From the NCBI GenBank assembly GCA_002403115.1, contig DHHE01000148.1, positions 1-5,667 of the forward strand: 5,667 nt of DNA. The letters run 5' to 3'. Below the pieces are notes generated by a model that was not told where the DNA came from, did not search any database, and saw nothing but the letters and a program-made list of their open reading frames with translations. The stretch comes from a bacterium UBP2_UBA4780 (GTDB taxonomy: Bacteria > Edwardsbacteria > AC1 > EtOH8). The translations under genes were made by a program, and so were the position numbers. Shown here piece after piece: positions 1 through 5,667 of the stretch (position 1 is its first letter; every line of letters starts with the position of its first letter).

Positions 1-410
1 TGGGCGATCAGCGGACTGCGGTCGGCGTAGGGCGGATAGGTGTCCGCCCCCAGGCAGCCGAAGGCGCCGATGGTGGCCAGCCCGCGCCGGGCGGCCAGCC
101 GGCTGATGCGCGAGAAGACGTCGCCCGGCGTCCCCCCGTGGGTGACGAAGACGAAGAACGGCTTGGGCCGGCCGGCGGCATCCTGGGGCGGCACGTCCAG
201 CAAAAAACGCCTGACGTTCAGCGGCTCCCGAAAATAGAAAGCCGGGCACCCCAGGCCTATCAGGTCGTAACGGGTGAACACGGCCGGGTCGGTCTCCTCC
301 AGGCGGTAGCCGGCGCAGGAGCCGGCGGCCGCGGCCAGCGTCTCCTGCATGGCCTCGGCCACCTTCCGGGTGTTGCCGGTCTGGGAGAAGTGGACTAGGC
401 AGGCCCGCAT
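1..410 (-). CDS. Flavodoxin-like protein, N-terminal part (EFR1-type flavodoxin/ferredoxin candidate), truncated by window edge
   Basis: The 136 visible residues form a flavodoxin-like fold start. Residues 1-8 make a hydrophobic first strand, followed by an FMN-phosphate loop S9-Q-T-G-N-T14. A second cofactor-loop region is G54-C-P-A-F-Y-F-R61, and a third runs from F86 through T90-H-G-G-T-P95. The pattern G-C-P-x-F-Y-F-R-x-P plus F-V-T-H-G-G resembles the N-terminal domain of EFR1-family proteins. In that family a flavodoxin-like half is followed by a ferredoxin half with two Cys clusters, but the C-terminal part lies outside the window, so this is not verified. It probably works as a cytoplasmic electron carrier or FMN oxidoreductase. 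The start is forced: the in-frame codons between the trpS stop and this ATG contain no other start codon, and the FMN loop begins at residue 9. It follows trpS by 39 bases and is likely cotranscribed. A plain flavodoxin or flavodoxin-domain oxidoreductase is the alternative. Confidence 0.8.
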   Translation of the reverse strand, partial: MRACLVHFSQTGNTRKVAEAMQETLAAAAGSCAGYRLEETDPAVFTRYDLIGLGCPAFYFREPLNVRRFLLDVPPQDAAGRPKPFFVFVTHGGTPGDVFSRISRLAARRGLATIGAFGCLGADTYPPYADRSPLIA

Positions 411-423
411 CTGTTCGAAGACG

Positions 424-428
424 CCTTT
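424..428 (-). promoter_or_regulatory. Weak, distant ribosome-binding site candidate for the flavodoxin-like gene
   Basis: The minus strand reads AAAGG here, a partial match to the Shine-Dalgarno consensus. It lies 13 bases before the ATG at 410, longer than the usual 5-9 bases. Nothing better is present in the 39-base gap. It abuts the 14-base inverted repeat at 429-442. Confidence 0.3.
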
Positions 429-442
429 GTTCCGTCCGGAAC
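429..442. repeat. Short perfect inverted repeat in the trpS/flavodoxin gap
   Basis: GTTCCG and CGGAAC are perfect 6-base inverted arms around a 2-base centre, inside the only gap longer than 20 bases in the window. On the transcript it could fold as a 5-bp stem with a 4-base loop, seven bases after the trpS stop and directly before the AAAGG ribosome-binding-site candidate. No U-tract follows on the minus strand, so it is not a classical intrinsic terminator. It could be an operator-like palindrome, a small translational control hairpin, or chance. Confidence 0.35.
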
Positions 443-449
443 CCTGCTC

Positions 450-1466
450 CTAAGCTTCACGCTCGATGAACCCCAGCTTGCGGTAGACCTTGTCCATGGT
501 CCGCCCCGAACGCCTGGCGGCCTCGCTGGCCCCGGCCTTGAGGACCGAATGCATGTAGGCCCTGTCCCGGCGGACCTTCCCGTATTCCTGCTGAATGGGC
601 TTGAGGAACTCCGCCACCATCTCGGCCAGGTCGGCCTTGAATGGCGCGTAGCCCCTGCCGGCGTAAGCTGCTTGTATGGCCGAGAAGTCCTGTCCGGACA
701 GGGCTCCATAGATGGACACCAGGTTGGAGATGCCGGGGCGCTGGTCGGGGTCGTAGGCGATCTCGGCGCCGCAGTCGGTGACCGCCCGCTTTATCTTGTT
801 GCGAGCGACCTCGGGCGGGTCGAGAAGCGCCAGGTAATTGGCGGCATTGTCGTCCGATTTTGACATCTTCGAGGCCGGGTCCTGCAGGCTCATGACCCTG
901 GCGCCCACCGGCGGGATGTAGGCTTCCGGAACGTTGAACACCTGGCCGTAGATGCCGTTGAAGCGCAGGGCCAGGTCGCGGGCGATCTCCAGGTGCTGGC
1001 GCTGGTCGGCGCCCACCGGAACCAGGTCGGCCTGGTAGAGCAGGATGTCGGCCGCCATCAGCGCCGGGTAGGCGAACAGGCCGACGTTGATGTTGGCCTG
1101 GTGCTTCCTGGCCTTGTCCTTGAACTGGGTCATCCGGGAAAGCTCGCCCATGTAGGTGAAGCAGTTGAGAACCCAGGCCAGGCCGGCGTGGGCCGGCACG
1201 TGAGACTGGACGAAGACCGTGCTCTTCCCGGGGTCGATGCCGCAGGCCAGGTAAAGGGCCAGGAAATCGTAGCAACGCTTTCGCAGGTCCTGGGGGTCCT
1301 GCCTGACGGTGATGGCGTGGAGGTCCACCAGGACGAACAGGCACTGGTGGCTGTCCTGCAGCCGCACCCAGTGCTTTAGCGCCCCGATATAGTTGCCGAT
1401 AGTCAGGTGCCCGGACGGCTGGATGCCGCTCAGGACCACGGGTTTCTGGGTTGAGGCGTCCATCAT
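450..1466 (-). CDS. trpS: Tryptophanyl-tRNA synthetase (TrpRS)
   Basis: Charges tRNA-Trp with tryptophan using ATP; class Ic aminoacyl-tRNA synthetase, cytoplasmic. The 338 residues match the usual bacterial length (E. coli about 334). Visible landmarks in order are: G14-I-Q-P-S-G with T22-I-G-N25, the HIGH-equivalent ATP site; D48-L-H-A-I-T; G108-E-L-S-R-M-T-Q-F-K-D-K; M137-A-A-D140, whose Asp corresponds to the tryptophan-indole-binding Asp of the Bacillus enzyme; G152-A-D-Q, the GxDQ motif with Ala where many bacteria have Glu; and K200-M-S-K-S204. The C-terminal anticodon-side helices are complete, ending at a TAG stop. The frame stays open upstream into the GH13 gene, but homology begins at about residue 9, so the start is one of two adjacent ATGs at 1466 and 1463. 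The second is better spaced from the AAAAGG upstream. The gene begins 16 bases after the GH13 stop, which leaves no room for a T-box leader directly upstream. Confidence 0.97.
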   Translation of the reverse strand: MMDASTQKPVVLSGIQPSGHLTIGNYIGALKHWVRLQDSHQCLFVLVDLHAITVRQDPQDLRKRCYDFLALYLACGIDPGKSTVFVQSHVPAHAGLAWVLNCFTYMGELSRMTQFKDKARKHQANINVGLFAYPALMAADILLYQADLVPVGADQRQHLEIARDLALRFNGIYGQVFNVPEAYIPPVGARVMSLQDPASKMSKSDDNAANYLALLDPPEVARNKIKRAVTDCGAEIAYDPDQRPGISNLVSIYGALSGQDFSAIQAAYAGRGYAPFKADLAEMVAEFLKPIQQEYGKVRRDRAYMHSVLKAGASEAARRSGRTMDKVYRKLGFIEREA

Positions 1467-1470
1467 TTTG

Positions 1471-1476
1471 CCTTTT
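1471..1476 (-). promoter_or_regulatory. Ribosome-binding site candidate for trpS
   Basis: The minus strand reads AAAAGG, containing the AAGG portion of the Shine-Dalgarno consensus. It ends 4 bases before the first ATG (1466) and 7 bases before the second ATG (1463), so spacing favours the second Met as the real start. It sits entirely within the 16-base gap after the GH13 stop codon. Confidence 0.5.
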
Positions 1477-1482
1477 CGCGGG

Positions 1483-4400
1483 CTATTGGGAAAACAGCTC
1501 CGGCCCTTCGGCCAGCGCGTCCAGGAACCGGTTGAAATCGTACCCGGACCGCTCGGCCAGGTCCAGCGCCCGGGCGGCGGTGCCGGCCCAGGCCAGCAGG
1601 CTCCGGCGGTAGCCCCAGGCCCTGGTGTTGGAGGACAGGCCGCGCTCCAGCACCGAGACAGAAAACATCCAGTAGAGCAGGGCCTGGAGGCGCTCCTTGA
1701 CGAACCAGAAGACGTCGCTATGCCAGTGGCAGCCCAGGTACTGGAGGACTTCCGGCCTTTCGAGGTACGAGCGGAAGGAGGCCAGATCACCAAGTGCGGC
1801 CAGGGCCCTTCCCGGTTCGTCGGTCAGGATGCGGACCAGCTGGGTGAGGCGGTAGGCCGGCGCTTCCTCCAGGCCGGTGTTCTCCAGGGCCTCCTGGAGC
1901 CGGGACAGGAAAAGCTCCCGGGCCGGCTGGTGGTCCACCACCTTCGACACGCTTTCCACCACCAGCAGCGAGTAGAACAGGCACAGACCCTCCTCGGTGG
2001 CCAGGGAGCAGTCCAGCTTTTCGGCCTCGACGGCCGCCAGGAAGCGGCGGCCCGGCCTGGTCTCCTGCATCCTCTTGAAGGCGTCGTGGCCCAGGAACTC
2101 GACGGTGGTCCGGAGCCTGCCCCGCGCCCAGTGCCGCAGGGATTTCTCGTCCATCCGGACCGTGGACACCTTGCCGCTTTGTCTGATGAACTCGCCCAGC
2201 TGGGTCTCGAAGACCGCGTAGAACGCCTCGCGCTCGGGCTCGGACCCCAGGCTGGTCCTCACCAGCGTGGTGAATCCCTTGAAGGCCAGGGGCGACAGCA
2301 GGCGGGCGTAGACCTCCAGCACGTAGCTGAGTTTGATCTCCCAGATGGCCTGCTCCAGGCTGGGCGCGCCCCGGCCCCCCAGCCTCTGGTGCAGCCGGGC
2401 CATCTCGCCCGAGGCATCGTCGGGTACAACGCGGAAGTCGGAGAAAACGTGATGCTTATAGGCCCCCAACTCGACGTACAAGCCCCGGCCGCGAAGTTCG
2501 GCGGCCGGTCGGACGTACTCCAGGCCGGTCGTCAGGTCCCGGAACAGGCACCAGTCCCCTGACCCCAGACCCAGCCCCTGGGCCAGGGTCTTTCTGGTGG
2601 GCGCCGGGCCGTCAGCCTGAGGCCGGTACGGTACCGAGTGGTGCACCCAGCCGGCCGACTGGCCGTAGCGGTTGTTGAAGATCACCAGGGCGCGCACGCC
2701 CTCGGCCCCGTTGGAGTAGGCGAAGATGTCGTGCTGGACGTGGCCGTGGGCGTCGGCCGCGTCGTAGAGCAGGAACTCCTCCACCCCGGAAAAGAGACGG
2801 CGGCGGCGGAGCAGGGGAAATATCTCCCGGTAATGGCGGTCGATCAGCCCCTGGTCGGCGGACTCGCGCCCGTAGGCCCGGGAGTACTCCATGCCGTATT
2901 TCTCGGTGAATCCCTCAACCTGGCCGTGCCCGAACATGGGCAGGCCGGGCAGGGTGGCCATCATCACGCAGACGCCGAAGTACTTGTCGTCCTTTCCGAA
3001 CTGGGCGGCGGCCGGCTCCTCGTCCGGGTTGTTCATGAAGTTGACGAAACGCTTCAGGATCTGGGGATCGAACTCCAGCACGTTCTTCAGCACCTGGCGG
3101 TAGTTGGCGTTCTCCTCCCGCTTCAGCATGTTCATGAAGGCGCTGTTGTAAACCCGGTGCATGCCCAGGGAGCGGACGAAGTAACCCTCCATCAGCCAGA
3201 AGGCCTCGGCCAGGAGCAGGGTGTCCGGGGCCTCGGCCGCCACCCGGTCCACCACCTGGCGCCAGAACTCCTCGGGGAAGGCAGCGTCGAACTCCGCCCG
3301 GGTCATCCCCTGCCAGGAGCGCGAAGGGATGTCGCCTCCGGAGCCGGGCTGGGGGAACCAAAGCCGGTGGTAGTGCTTCTTGGCCAGGGTCATGGCGGCG
3401 TCGAAGCGGATGACCGGGGAGTAGCGGGCCACCCTCAGTACCTGCTGGATGACCGCCTCCCTCACCTGGGGCAGCAGGAAGTTGAGCTGGGCGGTGTCGT
3501 TCCAGGGCATGTGGGTGCCGTCGTTGCCGTGGTAGATGTAATGCACCACCCCGTGGTTCCGGTCAACCCGCTTGAAGACCACGGCCGCGTCGGAGCGGGT
3601 CCAGTATCCGTCCTCCAGGAACAGGCCGATGGTCGGGTCGTCCGACAGGTCCGGCCCATTGAATGTGTACGCGGGGAACGGGGGGTGGTCCAGGCGCACG
3701 AACCAGTCGGGATGCTCCACCACCCATTTGGAGTAGATCCCGGTGTGGTTGGGCACCATGTCCACCGCCAGCCGGACGCCGCGGTCCCGGGCCCGGTCCC
3801 TCAGGGCATAGTAGGACTGGTCCCCCCCCAGTTCCGAGGCGATGGTGTAATCGTACAGGGAGTAGGCCGAGGACACGGCCTCGGGGTTGCCGCAAAGGCG
3901 CTTGATCTTCAGGGAGGCCGGGCTTCGCTCCCAGACGCCTATCAGCCACAAGGTATTGAAGCCGCGTTCCGCCAGCTCGGCCAGCTCCGAATCCGGTACC
4001 TGGTCCAGCCGGTTTATCTCATAACCGTGCTTTTGGGAGAGCTGCCACAGCCAGACCATGACGTTCTTGGCCATCATCACCGCATTGGGCATCCAGTCGA
4101 GGTCGGTCGAGTACTGGCGGGGCTCGTAGCCCGGGCCGCCCGGGTCCCGTTGGGACATCACCTGCCGAAAGTCGGGCACGGCCGCCGGGCCGGGACCGAA
4201 GTCCCGCTTCTTGGACTCCTCGCGGATGGTGTCCAGGGCCACCAGAATGCGGCGCATCAACCGCTCCAGCATTTGGGGGGGTATAAGCTCGGTCCAGTGC
4301 TCCCGGACATAGCGCAGCTGTTCGGCTATGGATCCCGGTGCGTGCCTGGCCGGCGCCTGCAGCAGGTCGAACAGTGTCTGGCGGTAGGGGCCGAAGCGCG

Positions 4401-5010
4401 GCTGGGTCTTGAAGAACTGTTCCAGCCCCCTGATGGCCGGAAGGTACTGGGTGCTGTGGGCCAGGCCGGAGTCGTCGAAAAGCTCGGAGAATTCCTTGAG
4501 GGCCGGGTTGCCGTTGGAAAGCCACAGGTGCAGCAGCTCCTCGGCAGAGACCGCCAGGTTCGGATAGCCTTCCACGGACCCGGAAAGGTAGCCGGCCGCG
4601 TCCACCTGCCCCTTGTAGACCGGCAGCGGCGGGAAATCGCTGGTGAAGGAGAACATCAGCTGGCGGAAGGACTCTTCGCCGATCTTCGCCTTGATTTGGT
4701 CGGCGGCCTGCTCGAAAGATTTGGGGTTCTTCTCCCTCCGGTAGCGCTCGGCCACGACGTGCAGTATCTCGTCCAGCAATCCCATGGCCGCCAGCTCGGC
4801 CGGGCTGACCGGCGGCCTGGCTCCTCCCTCGTCCGCCCGGGTCCGGTTGATCCCCTGGGCCAGGGCCTGGGCCTGGGCGATGTTGATCAGCACCGCGCTG
4901 CCGCTGTAGGCGAACAGCAGCTGATCGACCCGGTACTTGGCCCGGCAGGTCTTCGAGACGTGGAACTCGAAGACCGGGGTAAAATCATGTTGATGGGTGA
5001 GCGGGCGCAT
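1483..5010 (-). CDS. Large GH13 (alpha-amylase superfamily) protein with N- and C-terminal helical extensions; probably cytosolic alpha-glucan-active enzyme
   Basis: A 1175-residue protein with a GH13 TIM barrel in its middle. Motifs seen: barrel start G350-F-N-T-L-W-L; region I D417-M-V-P-N-H422; region V-like T506-A-Q-L-N510; region II I534-R-F-D-A-A with nucleophile D537 and its R535; region III L600-A-E-A with acid/base E602; region IV F655-V-N-F-M-N-N-P-D-E with D663; and the barrel-end segment G689-L-P-M-F-G-H-G. All three catalytic carboxylates are present, but Pro662 replaces the common region-IV His, as in GlgE maltosyltransferases. Residues about 741-860 look like the beta-sandwich that usually follows the barrel. 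Residues 1-300 and 865-1175 are mostly helical with no domain I recognise. There is no signal peptide, membrane span or obvious carbohydrate-binding module, so a cytosolic role on storage or intracellular glucans is inferred. Hydrolase, transglycosidase and phosphorylase-type activities all remain possible. The ATG at 5010 is the only start between the tkt stop and the conserved N-terminus, yet no Shine-Dalgarno precedes it. The protein is much longer than typical amylases (450-700 residues). Confidence 0.9.
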   Translation of the reverse strand: MRPLTHQHDFTPVFEFHVSKTCRAKYRVDQLLFAYSGSAVLINIAQAQALAQGINRTRADEGGARPPVSPAELAAMGLLDEILHVVAERYRREKNPKSFEQAADQIKAKIGEESFRQLMFSFTSDFPPLPVYKGQVDAAGYLSGSVEGYPNLAVSAEELLHLWLSNGNPALKEFSELFDDSGLAHSTQYLPAIRGLEQFFKTQPRFGPYRQTLFDLLQAPARHAPGSIAEQLRYVREHWTELIPPQMLERLMRRILVALDTIREESKKRDFGPGPAAVPDFRQVMSQRDPGGPGYEPRQYSTDLDWMPNAVMMAKNVMVWLWQLSQKHGYEINRLDQVPDSELAELAERGFNTLWLIGVWERSPASLKIKRLCGNPEAVSSAYSLYDYTIASELGGDQSYYALRDRARDRGVRLAVDMVPNHTGIYSKWVVEHPDWFVRLDHPPFPAYTFNGPDLSDDPTIGLFLEDGYWTRSDAAVVFKRVDRNHGVVHYIYHGNDGTHMPWNDTAQLNFLLPQVREAVIQQVLRVARYSPVIRFDAAMTLAKKHYHRLWFPQPGSGGDIPSRSWQGMTRAEFDAAFPEEFWRQVVDRVAAEAPDTLLLAEAFWLMEGYFVRSLGMHRVYNSAFMNMLKREENANYRQVLKNVLEFDPQILKRFVNFMNNPDEEPAAAQFGKDDKYFGVCVMMATLPGLPMFGHGQVEGFTEKYGMEYSRAYGRESADQGLIDRHYREIFPLLRRRRLFSGVEEFLLYDAADAHGHVQHDIFAYSNGAEGVRALVIFNNRYGQSAGWVHHSVPYRPQADGPAPTRKTLAQGLGLGSGDWCLFRDLTTGLEYVRPAAELRGRGLYVELGAYKHHVFSDFRVVPDDASGEMARLHQRLGGRGAPSLEQAIWEIKLSYVLEVYARLLSPLAFKGFTTLVRTSLGSEPEREAFYAVFETQLGEFIRQSGKVSTVRMDEKSLRHWARGRLRTTVEFLGHDAFKRMQETRPGRRFLAAVEAEKLDCSLATEEGLCLFYSLLVVESVSKVVDHQPARELFLSRLQEALENTGLEEAPAYRLTQLVRILTDEPGRALAALGDLASFRSYLERPEVLQYLGCHWHSDVFWFVKERLQALLYWMFSVSVLERGLSSNTRAWGYRRSLLAWAGTAARALDLAERSGYDFNRFLDALAEGPELFSQ

Positions 5011-5025
5011 GTTTAGAATTGGTGG

Positions 5026-5667
5026 TCACGTCCAATAGGCGGTTTCTATCAGGTACTGTTTGATCCTGTCGGCCACCTGGCCGGGCGTCAGCCCCAGCTT
5101 CTCGGCCAGGACCCCCTCCGGGGCCGAGGCGCCAAAACCCTCGACGCCGATGACCAGCCCCCGGCCGCCGAAAAGCTGATGCCACAAAGCCCCGCGGCCG
5201 GCCTCCAGGGCCACCCTGGTGGGAAGCATCTGGGTGACCGAGTTGCGGTACTCGGGCGGTTGGGATAAAAAAACCTCCAGGCAGGGGACAGAAACTATCT
5301 GCGCGTGAATGTTTTCTTTATGCAGAATCTCTCCCGCCGCCAGGGCCAGGGCCAGTTCCGAGCCCGAGGCGAAGATCGCCACCTGGGGTTTCTCCCCAAG
5401 TCGCTTCATCGCGTAAGCGCCGCGGAGGACATCCTCGGGCGAAAACCCGGGGTCGCGCTCGATGGCCGGCAGTTTTTGCCTGGTCAGCACCAGGGCGGTG
5501 GGGCCGTCCTTTTTTTGCAGGGCCATGGCCCAGGCGGCCGCCGTCTCCACCGCGTCGGCCGGGCGGATCACCTGGAGGTTGGGAATGAGCCGCAGCGAGG
5601 AGAGGTGCTCCACCGGCTGGTGGGTGGGCCCGTCCTCGCCCAAGAAAACCGAATCATGGGTGAAAAC
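5026..5667 (-). CDS. tkt: Transketolase, C-terminal 213 residues (5' part outside window)
   Basis: Thiamine-diphosphate enzyme that moves two-carbon ketol units between sugar phosphates in the non-oxidative pentose phosphate pathway; cytoplasmic. The fragment covers the end of the pyrimidine-binding domain and the whole C-terminal domain. Local residues T3-H-D-S6 and G10-E-D-G-P-T-H-Q-P18 are transketolase signatures. H4, D12, H16 and R63 (in L61-T-R-Q64) align with E. coli H461, D469, H473 and R520, which bind substrate; the 47-residue spacing from H16 to R63 is identical. The C-terminal domain shows F99-A-S-G-S-E104 and E176-G-F-G-A-S-A-P183, both typical. It ends with TGA, 15 bases before the GH13 start and in the same reading frame, which favours cotranscription and perhaps translational coupling. 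A TTG near the right edge is internal, not a start, because conserved residues precede it. DXS-type synthases are excluded by the G-E-D-G-P-T-H-Q-P motif and the C-terminal features. Confidence 0.96.
   Translation of the reverse strand, partial: VFTHDSVFLGEDGPTHQPVEHLSSLRLIPNLQVIRPADAVETAAAWAMALQKKDGPTALVLTRQKLPAIERDPGFSPEDVLRGAYAMKRLGEKPQVAIFASGSELALALAAGEILHKENIHAQIVSVPCLEVFLSQPPEYRNSVTQMLPTRVALEAGRGALWHQLFGGRGLVIGVEGFGASAPEGVLAEKLGLTPGQVADRIKQYLIETAYWT
5266..5272 (-). other. In-phase slippery heptamer (T TTT TTA) in tkt
   Basis: The minus strand reads GTT TTT TTA in frame (V132-F-L134 of the tkt fragment), matching the X-XXY-YYZ arrangement of minus-one frameshift sites. GGAGG lies one base upstream, much closer than the roughly 10-base spacing known to stimulate minus-one shifting in bacteria. 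This is a sequence match only; function is doubtful. Confidence 0.15.

Noticed and set aside
411..449. Intrinsic terminator after trpS
   Set aside because: The inverted repeat is short and is followed by AAAGGCG on the transcript rather than a U-run.
1467..1482. T-box or tryptophan-responsive leader in front of trpS
   Set aside because: Only 16 bases separate the GH13 stop from the trpS start, too short for a T-box or attenuator, and no internal leader is recognisable inside the GH13 3' end.
1467..1793. N-terminal extension of trpS by about 109 codons into the GH13 gene
   Set aside because: The frame is open, but the extension is low-complexity off-frame sequence. TrpRS homology starts just after the two ATGs at 1466/1463, which have an SD-like AAAAGG.
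3822..3829. Run of eight C (G8 on the coding strand) within the GH13 gene, a possible phase-variation tract; also a 7-base run at 4275-4281
   Set aside because: They encode Gly-Gly (LGGD) and Pro-Pro in an intact frame, and such runs are expected in GC-rich coding DNA. Nothing suggests a contingency locus.
4855..4880. Short CAGGGC/CTGGGC-type tandem repeats (also around 5340-5355 in tkt)
   Set aside because: These are codon repeats for Ala-Gln and Leu-Ala stretches in helices; they are imperfect and only a few units long.
1483..5010. Trp richness of the GH13 protein (24 Trp) as a possible functional link to the adjacent trpS
   Set aside because: About 2 percent Trp is normal for glycan-active enzymes with aromatic substrate contacts; no regulatory Trp-codon cluster is seen.
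2638..5016. A plus-strand open frame of 792 codons opposite the GH13 gene, with another of 389 codons at 1393-2562
   Set aside because: Both frames are in exact codon register with the GH13 gene, so their stop codons correspond to sense TTA, CTA or TCA. These codons are avoided in this GC-rich gene; the break at 2560-2562 is one TCA serine codon. The predicted proteins are His/Val/Gly/Gln-rich and resemble no family, while the minus strand has full GH13 motifs.

Overview
The window is a single co-directional block on the minus strand. In transcription order (right to left) it holds the C-terminal third of a transketolase (tkt), a very large GH13 (alpha-amylase superfamily) protein of 1175 residues, a tryptophanyl-tRNA synthetase (trpS), and the N-terminal flavodoxin-like part of an electron-transfer protein that runs off the left edge. 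Coding sequence fills almost everything. The three gaps are 15, 16 and 39 bases and show no terminator with a U-tract, so one polycistronic transcript is the simplest reading. No promoter is visible; it should lie beyond the right edge.

The DNA is clearly GC-rich, with strongly G/C-ending codons and almost no TTA, CTA or TCA codons. This produces several long but spurious antisense open frames. The genes are bacterial. The trpS is of the classic bacterial (E. coli/Bacillus) type. A flavodoxin-like protein of the EFR1 kind beside a cytosolic storage-glucan-type enzyme fits a GC-rich, probably anaerobic bacterium. A Desulfobacterota-like or related lineage is my guess, but nothing in the window proves the taxon.

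Functionally, transketolase and the GH13 protein both belong to central or storage carbohydrate metabolism, and their 15-base spacing suggests co-expression. trpS is a housekeeping gene that appears to be carried on the same transcript. The flavodoxin-like gene has no evident metabolic link to its neighbours.

The item most worth attention is the GH13 protein. It has the complete catalytic triad (Asp537, Glu602, Asp663). However, the usual region-IV histidine is replaced by proline (NNPDE), a replacement known from GlgE-type maltosyltransferases. The barrel is flanked by about 300-residue N-terminal and C-terminal helical regions that I cannot assign. There is no signal peptide, so it is probably a cytosolic enzyme of unproven reaction. 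I see no defence system, mobile element, CRISPR array or RNA gene.
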